From assembly GCA_028277865.1 (NCBI GenBank), contig JANQFM010000394.1, forward strand, positions 1 through 15,397: a DNA stretch of 15,397 bases, written 5' to 3'. Position 1 is the first letter of the stretch, and each line of letters starts with the position of its first letter. Of this stretch, positions 1 to 7,638 are shown in pieces. Below the pieces are notes generated by a model, which worked only from the letters and a program-made list of their open reading frames with translations, was not told the origin of the DNA and searched no databases. Both the position numbers and the translations under genes were made by a program. This DNA comes from Acidobacteriota bacterium (GTDB lineage Bacteria > Acidobacteriota > UBA6911 > RPQK01 > DATIPO01).

Positions 1-1
1 C

Positions 2-1366
2 CTCAATCTGACAAGTCTGAAAAGAAATCGCCGCATCGGAAAACGCATCAATCCGGTCGCAAACAGCCAGTCCAGACCGCTTCGAGGACACATCGCGGGC
101 ATCGACCCGGCTTGCCTCTACCAGACAGGATGGGGCTTGGTGCTGGCCGCAGGCGCCCCAAGGGGACTGCTGGAGGCGCTGGCCCCGCTGCGCCGACACC
201 GCCGCGAGCAGGCCTCAGTCGTGCAGGAACGATTCTATCGAGAGTTCCATGGGCCATCGGGATACCGTCTGGGTGAGACTGGATTGGATTTTCTCTCCCG
301 ACACGGCACCGGGCCGGGACGCGCCGATCCAAAAAGGGTGCCGTACCACCTGCTGCTGGTCGGGCATCCCGATGAAATTCCCTTCTCCTTTCAGTATCAG
401 CTCGACTTTCAGTATTCTGTAGGGCGTGTCGCCTTCGATTGCTTGGAGGATTACGCTCGATATGCTCAAGCTGTTGTGGAGACCGAGCGACGGGAGGCCT
501 GCACCTCAAACTCAGCAGTCTTTTTCTGTACCGAACACCCTGATGACCCGGCAAGTAGACAAGCTCTACGGCAGCTAGCAGCTCCACTGGCAGCATGCCT
601 GGAAGAAAGCGGCGTAGAGGTAGAACGAGTCTTTGCCCGGCAGGCAAGCAAAGCCAATCTCCAGCGCATACTCGGCCGCGGTGACCCCGGAACCTTGCTC
701 TTCACGACGACTCACGGCATGGGATTCCCGAGGGGGCACCGACGTCAAAAACTTGATCAAGGTGCCTTGCTCTGCCAGGAATGGCCTGGCCCCCAACTCT
801 GGCCCCTTTCGTGTCCAATTCCACGCGAGCTTTATTTCTCAGGAGACGATGGGGCGGACAAGCTTCGACTCAACGGCACGATCTGCTTCTTCTTCGGCTG
901 CTTCACCGCGGGAACTCCTCAATGGGAAAGTTTTGCCCGCCGAGAGAATCGTCAAGCACAGAAGACCGCACCCTTTCCATTCGTATCCCGCCTGGCGCAG
1001 CGCCTTCTGGCAGGCGGAAGAGCCCGGGCGGTTGTCGGCCATGTGGATCTGGCCTGGACGTCCTCCTATAGCTGGGTCAAAAACGAGTCTCAAATCCATG
1101 CCTTTGACGAGGCATTCAAGGCTCTTTTGCGCGGTGAGCCAGTAGGTCATGCAATGGAAGCATTCAGCCTCAAATACGGGGAGATCTGGGCCAGCCTGGC
1201 GACCTTGCTGGAGAGAAATGAGGCCGATCACCGGCTTGCATATTTGTGGACAGCAGCGAACGATGCCCGCAACTACGTCCTCCTTGGCGATCCTGCCGTC
1301 CGACTGGCACGTTCAACTGGCGCCAACATCGGCACGCGGACGGCCGGATCTCCAAAAACTGCGTAG
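2..1366 (+). CDS. Caspase-like (C25/gingipain-like) cysteine peptidase A, 5' end outside window
   Basis: Probable clan CD cysteine peptidase. The frame is open from base 2 to the TAG at 1364-1366. A TTG at 137 could serve as a start, but the residues before it (IAGIDP...TGWGLVLA) align with the interior of protease B (MDGVDP...AGWGVVFA), so the gene begins left of the window. Numbered from base 2, the likely catalytic His is residue 238 in LLFTTTHGMG and the likely Cys is residue 300 in FFFGCFTAGTP; each follows a hydrophobic strand, as in caspase/gingipain folds. Before the dyad is a gingipain-like block (YHLLLVGHPDEIPF, then QYSVGR). After it come AVVGHVDLAW and the terminal NYVLLGDPAVR. 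No signal peptide or export domain is visible in the part present. The last 94 bp overlap protease B tail to tail. The fold family is fairly sure; substrate and exact subfamily (C25 versus CHAT) are unknown. Confidence 0.85.
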   Translation, partial: LNLTSLKRNRRIGKRINPVANSQSRPLRGHIAGIDPACLYQTGWGLVLAAGAPRGLLEALAPLRRHRREQASVVQERFYREFHGPSGYRLGETGLDFLSRHGTGPGRADPKRVPYHLLLVGHPDEIPFSFQYQLDFQYSVGRVAFDCLEDYARYAQAVVETERREACTSNSAVFFCTEHPDDPASRQALRQLAAPLAACLEESGVEVERVFARQASKANLQRILGRGDPGTLLFTTTHGMGFPRGHRRQKLDQGALLCQEWPGPQLWPLSCPIPRELYFSGDDGADKLRLNGTICFFFGCFTAGTPQWESFARRENRQAQKTAPFPFVSRLAQRLLAGGRARAVVGHVDLAWTSSYSWVKNESQIHAFDEAFKALLRGEPVGHAMEAFSLKYGEIWASLATLLERNEADHRLAYLWTAANDARNYVLLGDPAVRLARSTGANIGTRTAGSPKTA

Positions 1367-1368
1367 TT
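1271..1368. repeat. Imperfect palindrome formed by the overlapping 3' ends of proteases A and B
   Basis: The arms start with aactac (1271-1276) and end with its complement gtagtt (1363-1368), around a centre near ggcgcc (1319-1324). The arms match in most positions because each encodes the same NY...GDPAVR peptide on its own strand; a few bases of length difference lie near the centre. Each stop codon (TAG at 1364-1366 on plus, TAG from 1275-1273 on minus) is the antisense of the aaC-TAc Asn-Tyr codons of the opposite gene. In RNA either strand could fold into a long hairpin, so it may also act as a bidirectional terminator; no U-tract supports that strongly. Confidence 0.9.
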
Positions 1369-2742
1369 TTTGGCATCCTGATGGGAAGTCCAAAGGGTTG
1401 ACAACATCATCTCGTCGGGATCGCCGCCATACTTAACATCTTCGAGAACTCCGTTTAGATCAGTCGCCAATTCGGCGTAGCGCTGGTTGAGAAACTCCAT
1501 CGCCCAGCCGATGCGGCATCCATTCAACAGTCGACGCAGAACACTCTCCAGAGTTTGAAGTTGACGACCGGCCTTCCCCCAAATGAAGGAGTTGGCCCAA
1601 GCCCGGTCGACATGGGCGATCACGGCTGCAGCACCGTTCTCGGAGTGCCCCAACAGGCGTTGAGGGAGGCGTGCCACGAAGGAATGGGGCGCGATCTGAG
1701 ATCGTGTTGCGGAATCTCGAAGGGCAAAATCATCATAGCGGGGGGTTCCCCCACCGAAGCAATTGAAGCAAAAAAGAATCAGCCCATTTAGTCGGCCAGC
1801 TAAGGCGACGTCATCGGCGGCGAACACCATCTCCGGAGTAAGGGAACCCGAATTGGGGCCCTCCCATTCCTGGCAAACCACAGCACCCTGGAAGTCGCGC
1901 TGGCGCGAATCAGAGCCCGATAACACCAATCCGTGAGAGGCCGTAAACAGTAGCGAGGGGACTTCCCCATTAAACAAATGGCTTAATCGAGACTTGGTGG
2001 CTGCATCGCCTGTCACTTCTTCGACCTCCAAATCGTTGCGGGTTTCCGAAAATGATTCGGACAAAGGCTGGAGCATTTCCGAGACGCTAGACTGGGTCGC
2101 CGGATCGTCTTTGTTACATGGGCCGAAGAACACGGCTCTCCGGACTCCTCCGGGGCAGTCGGCTGCGGCCCGTTCCCGCTGGACAACTGCCCGAGCATAG
2201 CGGGCATATTCGTCAGGAGTATCAAAATCGAGTCGCCCAACCGCATACTGCACGTCCAATTGGTATTGAAAGCGAAACGGGATGCGTTCCGGCTCTCCTA
2301 CGACCAAGAGGTAGTAGGGCATCCTGTGAGGGTCGGCAGGCCCTGGGCCAACATTATGCCGTTTGAGGAACTCCAGCTTTGACTCCCCAGGCCTGTGACC
2401 GTCCTTTCCGGAAGAAATTCGGAAGAATCGTTCGTCGACCGTAGAAGCTTGTTGTCGACGCCATTCGATCAGTTCGGCAAGAGCCTCGCGGATCGCTGGA
2501 TCGCAATCGTGAGCGAATACTACTCCCCAACCAGCCTGCCCAAGATCCTCTGGATCAACGCCATCCATTGGTCCAAAGTGGTTGGTGACAACAATGTTTT
2601 CGTACCACCAGGACAATTCCTTGGCCTCTGCGGGCGAGATCCGCTCACTACGAGCCAACTTGGCCACCAGAGCAGCTTCCAATGGCGAGTGAGAATACCG
2701 GCCGGTTGCAGCATCGACTCCATTAAAGAAGAAATGGTTCAT
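1273..2742 (-). CDS. Caspase-like (C25/gingipain-like) cysteine peptidase B
   Basis: A full-length paralogue of protease A, about 489 residues from the ATG at 2742. It starts MNHFFFNGVDAATG. The gingipain-like block follows (YYLLVVGEPERIPF, then QYAVGR). The likely catalytic His270 lies in LLFTASHGL and Cys328 in LFCFNCFGGGTP. Shared motifs FVARLPQRLL and AVIAHVDRAW come next, and the protein ends NYAVFGDPAVR plus a 17-18-residue tail that is antisense to protease A. The same frame is open to a TTG at 2811, but that start has no convincing ribosome binding site. A perfect AAGGAGGT lies just before the paired ATGs at 2745 and 2742, so I prefer 2742; its spacing is tight. No signal peptide is seen, so it is probably cytoplasmic. 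It lies downstream of the 743-residue gene on the same strand. It may process that protein or be regulated with it; that is inference. Confidence 0.88.
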   Translation of the reverse strand: MNHFFFNGVDAATGRYSHSPLEAALVAKLARSERISPAEAKELSWWYENIVVTNHFGPMDGVDPEDLGQAGWGVVFAHDCDPAIREALAELIEWRRQQASTVDERFFRISSGKDGHRPGESKLEFLKRHNVGPGPADPHRMPYYLLVVGEPERIPFRFQYQLDVQYAVGRLDFDTPDEYARYARAVVQRERAAADCPGGVRRAVFFGPCNKDDPATQSSVSEMLQPLSESFSETRNDLEVEEVTGDAATKSRLSHLFNGEVPSLLFTASHGLVLSGSDSRQRDFQGAVVCQEWEGPNSGSLTPEMVFAADDVALAGRLNGLILFCFNCFGGGTPRYDDFALRDSATRSQIAPHSFVARLPQRLLGHSENGAAAVIAHVDRAWANSFIWGKAGRQLQTLESVLRRLLNGCRIGWAMEFLNQRYAELATDLNGVLEDVKYGGDPDEMMLSTLWTSHQDAKNYAVFGDPAVRVPMLAPVERASRTAGSPRRT

Positions 2743-2745
2743 CAT

Positions 2746-2753
2746 ACCTCCTT
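2746..2753 (-). promoter_or_regulatory. Ribosome binding site deciding the start of protease B
   Basis: Read on the minus strand this is AAGGAGGT, a near-complete anti-16S match, followed directly by ATG-ATG. Spacing from GGAGG is 1 nt to the first ATG (2745) and 4 nt to the second (2742). The second is the more workable start. The alternative TTG at 2811 has only a weak purine stretch before it. Confidence 0.65.
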
Positions 2754-2875
2754 GAGCATGGACTGCCTTGACCTGTCGAATGCGGTCCCTCTCTTTCCCA
2801 AATATGGACAACTTTTCTTCAGAATTGTGTGAAAAAGGAACAGCCTGATTTCACCCCTCGCCAAGCCTTCAACAT

Positions 2876-2892
2876 GTCCGACTAGGTCCGAC
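2876..2892. repeat. Short direct repeat, possible operator upstream of protease B
   Basis: gtccgac occurs at 2876-2882 and again at 2886-2892, a period of 10 bp or about one helical turn. The whole block is also nearly palindromic (tgtccgac / gtccgaca). It lies about 130-150 bp upstream of the preferred start of protease B. A regulator site is possible, but chance cannot be excluded for a repeat this short. Confidence 0.25.
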
Positions 2893-2983
2893 AGCGAGCC
2901 TGTGATGGTGTGGTGGCGCGTTCGGATGCATCGGAGTGGGAAAACATCATTCCCTATGAGCGAGGCAGCGAGTAAGGGGACTG

Positions 2984-3073
2984 AACCGCAGAGGGCGCGG
3001 AGGGCGGACGCAGAGGTCAGAGAGAAGATCTTCTCAGCGCTCTCTGCGTCTTCTCTCTGCGTTCTCTGCGGTT
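2984..3073. repeat. Intergenic CGCAGAG-type inverted repeat overlapping a stop codon
   Basis: The left arm begins aaccgcagagggcgcggagg (2984-3003). The right arm ends ctctgcgttctctgcggtt (3055-3073), whose complement is aaccgcagagaacgcagag. Further GCAGAG/CTCTGC blocks pair inside. The outer right arm overlaps the TAA (3074-3072) of the 743-residue gene, so it could fold at the end of that transcript and act as a terminator or 3' stabiliser. A related element lies at 13437-13538. The rest of the gap, 2812-2983, shows no convincing gene. Confidence 0.8.
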
Positions 3074-5303
3074 ATCCCCTCTCCTTCTCATATTCGAAGC
3101 TCAAGTTCGGGATGGTGATGCGCACGCGTGCTGTCCCTTGCCTCTTTGCCGCCAAGTCCATGGCAATCATCCCCCAGGGGTCGTCAAAGCGGCTCTCCGT
3201 GTCGTCGGCCACCTTTGAGGCGGCTTTGGCCAGTTTCTTGCGCTTGTCGGCGTAATCAGGATCGGTGAGCCCGATTCCCGGACGATCGCTGAGGAAGTTG
3301 AGCAGCTCGGCCAAGGCTTCACTGAGTTGCCGCATGGACTTGGACCACCAGCGGATGGAAAGGTAGTCGCCCGCGAAGACATGGGGCGTCACCGGACCGG
3401 TGCGGGCAACCTCGGGCAAACGGATGATCGCTTCCGGATTGCCCTGAGCCTTCAGTCGAAGCCAGAGATCTCCATCTGCCAGCAAATCGCCCCGATCACG
3501 GGCACCTGCGGCCTGATCACCTTCGAGCAGAAGCCTGAATGCCTCTCTGCCCAGCCCATCGAAGTGCCCTCGGTCGCGAGGCTCAAACCGACCGCCGGCT
3601 ACTTGCTTGACAAACATTTCCAGCACACCGTTCTTCCGATAACCGGTTTCGGCAAGCAAACTGGTACGCCCGAAATCGTCGGCCTGGGCAAGGGTCTGGT
3701 GCTTTGCTTGGACGGTGAGCAACTCCAGGGCCTGGGCTACATCGAGCAAGTCCTTCAGCTGGGGCCGTGAGGTCTTTTGACGCAGTTTGAAGTGCCGGTA
3801 GTTGACCCGCAGCCCATGAGGCGCCAGTCCGGCCGAGCAATAGGCGGCCGTGATCATGACGCTGTCCAGCACCAGCCGGCTCAATCGCTTTTCCTGATCG
3901 GCCAATCTGTTCACGTCGATCTTGTAGCGTTTGGCCGTAGCCCGGTCCAGCACCAGCACGGCATCGCCTTGGGCATCGTATTCGATGACGCTTTGGCTGA
4001 GCAGCTTTTCCAGCGACAGGTGATTAAAGAGCCCGAAAAGGTTGAATCGCAGAGAGCGCACCTTGGAACGTGCGGTGCTGTGCAGGCTGCGAATGCGTTC
4101 GATGCCGGCAGGCATCTGAGTGCCGTGCCGAGTCCAGTCGGTGAGATCCCCTTTGAGGGCTTTGTCGACCGAAGCGACTGCCTCCGATTGGCCACGGGCC
4201 TGAGCGAGGTCGATTTGATAGAGGAAGGCGGGCCCTTCCGAACGCATCCCCTCAAGTCCCAGATCCAGCCCCAATTCCAGCTTGGCGTTGACGGCTTTTT
4301 CCACCACTTCTTCGATGTTTTCAATCTGGTCGTCTGTCAGCCCGGCCTGCTTGAGCTGATCGGTGTCGATGCTGCTGCCCGTAAAAATGCCCAGGATTCG
4401 ACCGGCCACATCGAAACCGCCCACCTCGAGCCCTGCGCCGGCGGCAGCCGACAGCTCGAAGCTGGACTTGGTCCCCTTCTGACTGTAAACCCCGAACCGC
4501 AGCTGCTGGTTGGAGTGCTTGAAGAAGCGGTACTCGTGGCTGCTGAAATGGCGCACTGCGAAAGAGACGCCGACCGAGCCGCCAGCCACGACTTCGACAG
4601 TCGCCAGATCGCCGAGGGCACCAGCGGAGTCGGCGATGGCGGATGTGGCAAAGGGCACGCCTGCAGCGGTAACTTGCGGCGAAAAGGAGAACGTCAGGCC
4701 ACCTTCCCCCTGTACCGAAATCACGGTCCCTTCTTGAAGCTTCTCCAGGTCGGAGAATGATTGGGGAACCGAAAAACGCCGGAAGGCCGCTTCGACTGCC
4801 GTCCCAAAGGAAGTGTCCAGGGGGAAAAACAGATAATTGGTGACCTCGACGCTCTTGTCCGCCGAAAAGCCGAATTCCAGCTCACCCTGCTCTATACCGG
4901 CACCTATTGTGCCGCCCCAACCCAGGACCAGGCAGGCTTGGCCCTCCGGGATTCGAATCTGGTTGTCCGGGCCTGCAACCACTTGCCGGTCCTCAAGAAA
5001 ACGGTCCTCGGCGAAAAGAGCCTTGCCTGCCCTGGTCAGCACGGAGAAATGCCCCTGAATGCCAGCTTTGATCATCAGCGAAGCGCCCCCGAACGCCATG
5101 GGGACAGGGCTCTCGAATTCCAGCCCGAAATCGAGTTCCTGCAATGGGCTCTCGCTCAGAGGCTTGTTCCACAGTTCTTCCAGGGTTTGACCCAGCATGC
5201 GGATTCGGGCCGGCTTTCGCAACAGGCCCAGCAGTTCCTGCTGGGTTTCGGGATGAATCTCGACGTCAAAACCCGATCCGTCAGTCAAATTGATTTCAGG
5301 CAT
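3072..5303 (-). CDS. Large uncharacterised protein (743 aa), possible partner of the caspase-like proteases
   Basis: I do not recognise a family. The ATG at 5303 has GCGAGG (5316-5311) 7 nt upstream, a reasonable ribosome binding site. There is no signal peptide or clear membrane helix. Residues about 55-310 are glycine-rich with many alternating hydrophobic/polar stretches that suggest beta strands, for example SVGVSFAVRH (243-252), then QQLRFGVYSQKG and FELSAAAGAGLEVGGFDVAG. Residues about 312-342 (TDQLKQAGLTDDQIENIEEV...) look helical and acidic. The back half is mixed helical, with basic segments (SKVRSLRF; KRLSRLVLDS) and a Lys-rich stretch near the end (DYADKRKKLAKAASKVADD). It is the first gene of a leftward pair with protease B, 329 bp from B's preferred start. 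Possible roles are protease substrate or effector, or scaffold; none is shown by the sequence. Confidence 0.8.
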   Translation of the reverse strand: MPEINLTDGSGFDVEIHPETQQELLGLLRKPARIRMLGQTLEELWNKPLSESPLQELDFGLEFESPVPMAFGGASLMIKAGIQGHFSVLTRAGKALFAEDRFLEDRQVVAGPDNQIRIPEGQACLVLGWGGTIGAGIEQGELEFGFSADKSVEVTNYLFFPLDTSFGTAVEAAFRRFSVPQSFSDLEKLQEGTVISVQGEGGLTFSFSPQVTAAGVPFATSAIADSAGALGDLATVEVVAGGSVGVSFAVRHFSSHEYRFFKHSNQQLRFGVYSQKGTKSSFELSAAAGAGLEVGGFDVAGRILGIFTGSSIDTDQLKQAGLTDDQIENIEEVVEKAVNAKLELGLDLGLEGMRSEGPAFLYQIDLAQARGQSEAVASVDKALKGDLTDWTRHGTQMPAGIERIRSLHSTARSKVRSLRFNLFGLFNHLSLEKLLSQSVIEYDAQGDAVLVLDRATAKRYKIDVNRLADQEKRLSRLVLDSVMITAAYCSAGLAPHGLRVNYRHFKLRQKTSRPQLKDLLDVAQALELLTVQAKHQTLAQADDFGRTSLLAETGYRKNGVLEMFVKQVAGGRFEPRDRGHFDGLGREAFRLLLEGDQAAGARDRGDLLADGDLWLRLKAQGNPEAIIRLPEVARTGPVTPHVFAGDYLSIRWWSKSMRQLSEALAELLNFLSDRPGIGLTDPDYADKRKKLAKAASKVADDTESRFDDPWGMIAMDLAAKRQGTARVRITIPNLSFEYEKERG

Positions 5304-5438
5304 TTAAGATCCTCGCTTTCTTGCTGATTATCTATTGCGTCCCATCCAGTGAACCTGGGCAGCATTGGCTCCGCATCAAAGGCATCGCAGGGGCAACGGT
5401 CTCAAGGGCTTTGCTGAGCCCACAGGGCTTCAAGCAAG

Positions 5439-5444
5439 ATTATA
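5439..5444 (-). promoter_or_regulatory. Possible -10 element for the 743-residue gene
   Basis: Read on the minus strand this is a perfect TATAAT, about 136 bp upstream of the ATG at 5303, in an AT-rich patch. No good -35 match lies 16-18 bp further upstream, so the call is weak. Between it and the gene a small hairpin (gggct 5406-5410 with agccc 5417-5421) would fall in the leader. Confidence 0.25.
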
Positions 5445-5543
5445 TTGGTTTTTAAGGAATGCAGGCGATCCTGGGCGTTTTCTTCACATTTGAGTCAAAT
5501 TTGGCTGCGAGGAGTCCTGCGGCGGTCCAAAAGTCTAGGGGAT

Positions 5544-5606
5544 CCAGGTTCCAGGTCCCAGGTTTCAGATCCCGCCGGAACCCGGAACCTGGAACCTGGA
5601 ACCCGA
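5544..5606. repeat. Inverted pair of tandem heptamers (CCAGGTT / AACCTGG)
   Basis: Three units of ccaggtt/ccaggtc (5544-5564) are followed by a 14-nt loop and by aacccgg, aacctgg, aacctgg, aacccga (5579-5606). The 7-bp phase is kept right through the loop. Arms 5544-5564 and 5579-5599 pair in 19 of 21 positions. The element lies in the 449-bp region (5304-5752) between two divergent genes. The same GGTTCC heptamer recurs at 13556-13583. I see no gene in this region. Confidence 0.85.
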
Positions 5607-5640
5607 ATTCTGGTCTGAGACTCTGCCTCGCCAGACTCTC

Positions 5641-5665
5641 CAACCGACAACTGACAACTGACAAC
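5641..5665. repeat. Tandem heptamer CAACTGA
   Basis: Units caaccga, caactga, caactga and the start of a fourth (caac) run head to tail. It lies 35 bp after the CCAGGTT inverted heptamers, and the same heptamer type recurs at 13654-13695, also next to GGTTCC heptamers. Confidence 0.8.
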
Positions 5666-5752
5666 CTCTGGAAAAATGTGGCATCATCGTTCGGCAAGCG
5701 GCGACTGCTGCAACGAGGAAAAGCCCAACGTCCCAGGTAGACTGGAAAACTA

Positions 5753-7609
5753 TTGAAAGACGACAAGAAGCCCCCCAACTACTCCGCTGCCTTCAATGAA
5801 GCCCGCCTGATTGTGTGGACCCACCGTCGGCGGCTCGCGATCGGACTGGCTTTGCTGCTCATTGACAGGAGCCTGAGCTTCGTGCTGCCTGCAGCCTCCA
5901 AATTCTTGATCGACGACGTTCTTGTCAATCAACGGGCCGACGTCCTGCCCTGGCTGGCAGGTGCGGTGATATCGGCCACGCTGATTCAGGCAGTCACCAC
6001 TTTCAGCCTCTCTCAAATCCTCAGCGTGGCCGCCCAGAAGACCATCGCCGAGTTTCGGAAGAGAATCGAGCAGCACGTCATACGGCTGCCGGTCAGCTAC
6101 TTCGACTCCACCAAGAGCGGCATCTTGATCTCCCGCATCCTCAACGATGCCGAAGGGATCCGGAACTTGGTCGGGACAGGCTTGGTCAACTTGGCGGGAG
6201 GCTTGTTCACGGCCTTGGTGGCCTTGTGCGTCCTCTTTTACCTGCATTGGGCCATGACCATCATGCTGCTGGCGCTGCTGGCCTCCTACGGGGTCTTCAT
6301 GGCCTTTATCTTCAAGAAGGTGAGGCCCATCTTCCGCAAGAGGTACCGCCTTCAGGCCGAAGTGACGGGCCGGCTCAACGAGGCATTGGGCGCAATCCGG
6401 ACGGTCAAGGCCTTTCGATCGGAAAAGCACGAGGATCGGGTGTTTGCCAAAGGGGTCCACAGCCTTTTCCGATTCATCGCCCGAACCATTACAGCCCTTT
6501 CGGGCACTCTGGCGTTGGGCACTCTGGTGGTGGGCCTGGCCGGTGTCATCCTGATCTGGTGGGGAGGCAATGCCGTGCTGGCCGGCGCCATGACGTTGGG
6601 CGGCTTGGTCGCCTACCTGATCTTGGCCGGCATGGTGGCTGCGCCGGTCATTCAGATCGCCTCGGTGGGAACCCAGATCACGGAGGCTTTTGCCGGACTG
6701 GACCGCATCCGGGAACTTCACCAGGAGAGGAGCGAATGGGAAAGCGATGAGGAGCGGGTTCCCATCGGAGAGGTGCAAGGAGAAGTCCGCTTCGAGTCGG
6801 TCCACTTCGAGTACGAGCCGGGAGTCCCGGTGCTGCGCGGGGTCTCGTTTCATGCACCTCCGGGAACCACGACGGCACTGGTGGGTTCGAGCGGATCGGG
6901 CAAGAGCACCCTGATCAGCCTCATCATGGCCTTCAACCATCCCCAGCAGGGCAAGGTGCTTGTGGACAACCAGGATCTTAGCCTGGTCCGGCTGCGGGAG
7001 TTCCGCTCTCAGCTTGGAGTTGTCTTGCAGGACAATGTGCTCTTTGATGGAACCATCGCCGAGAATATCGGCTACGCCAGCCCCTCCTCCAGCCGCCAGG
7101 AAGTGCTGCAAGCCGGCCGGATCGCCCACTGCGACGAGTTTGCCCAGGGCTTCGAGAAGGGCTATGACACGGTCATCGGAGAGCGCGGAGTCAAGCTTTC
7201 GGGCGGCCAGAGGCAACGGGTGGCCATCGCCCGTGCCATCCTGGCCAATCCGCGCATCCTCATCCTGGACGAGGCCACCTCCAACCTGGACAGCGAAAGC
7301 GAAGCCCGCATCCAGGACGGCCTCAAAGCCTTGCGGGAAGGCCGTACCACCTTCGTCATCGCCCATCGCCTGTCAACCATCCGCAGCGCCGGTCAGATCC
7401 TGGTGCTGGAGGAAGGGCAGATCGTGGAGCGCGGCACTCACCCCGAGTTGCTGGCCAAGCAGGGCCGCTACCGGGAGCTTTACGAAAAGCAATACCAATT
7501 GGAGTCCAACCTGTTCATCAATCCCGGCGAGGACTTCACACCCGAGCCGGAAAAGGAAAAAACAGCCAAGGCAAGCGCTGCCGGAGGCGGATTCAGCCTC
7601 AGGGAGTAG
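5753..7609 (+). CDS. ABC exporter, fused membrane and ATPase domains
   Basis: A 618-residue half-transporter of the MsbA/BmrA/multidrug type that would act as a homodimer in the inner membrane and export lipids, peptides or drugs; the cargo is not evident. The N-terminal membrane domain (about 25-300) has hydrophobic helices around 28-50, 65-88, 145-190 and 245-300. The nucleotide-binding domain (about 340-580) has Walker A GSSGSGKST (378-386), a Q-loop in LGVVLQDN, the signature LSGGQ (482-486), Walker B ILILDEA (502-508, catalytic E507) and the H-loop H538, so it looks active. The start is TTG at 5753 with GGAAA just upstream; an in-frame stop at 5738-5740 leaves no earlier choice. The C-terminus carries a polar Glu/Lys-rich tail. 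The DUF1080 gene follows after 29 bp in the same direction, so the two are probably co-transcribed. Confidence 0.95.
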   Translation: MKDDKKPPNYSAAFNEARLIVWTHRRRLAIGLALLLIDRSLSFVLPAASKFLIDDVLVNQRADVLPWLAGAVISATLIQAVTTFSLSQILSVAAQKTIAEFRKRIEQHVIRLPVSYFDSTKSGILISRILNDAEGIRNLVGTGLVNLAGGLFTALVALCVLFYLHWAMTIMLLALLASYGVFMAFIFKKVRPIFRKRYRLQAEVTGRLNEALGAIRTVKAFRSEKHEDRVFAKGVHSLFRFIARTITALSGTLALGTLVVGLAGVILIWWGGNAVLAGAMTLGGLVAYLILAGMVAAPVIQIASVGTQITEAFAGLDRIRELHQERSEWESDEERVPIGEVQGEVRFESVHFEYEPGVPVLRGVSFHAPPGTTTALVGSSGSGKSTLISLIMAFNHPQQGKVLVDNQDLSLVRLREFRSQLGVVLQDNVLFDGTIAENIGYASPSSSRQEVLQAGRIAHCDEFAQGFEKGYDTVIGERGVKLSGGQRQRVAIARAILANPRILILDEATSNLDSESEARIQDGLKALREGRTTFVIAHRLSTIRSAGQILVLEEGQIVERGTHPELLAKQGRYRELYEKQYQLESNLFINPGEDFTPEPEKEKTAKASAAGGGFSLRE

Positions 7610-7638
7610 CCTGGGCCTTCACAGGAGAGAAAGAGCCG

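Noticed and set aside
1305..1320. TGGCACG resembling a sigma-54 -24 element
   Set aside because: No GC dinucleotide at the required -12 spacing, and it lies within the overlapping 3' ends of two coding genes.
3777..4760. Plus-strand frame of 327 codons
   Set aside because: Antisense shadow of the 743-residue gene, whose minus-strand frame is longer and has a good start and ribosome binding site.
5544..5665. Possible CRISPR array from repeated short units
   Set aside because: The units are contiguous 7-bp tandem repeats without unique spacers, and no cas genes are present.
5750..7366. Long minus-strand frame (538 codons) opposite the ABC exporter
   Set aside because: It is the antisense shadow of a strongly conserved exporter, with His/Gln/Asp/Gly-rich nonsense composition.
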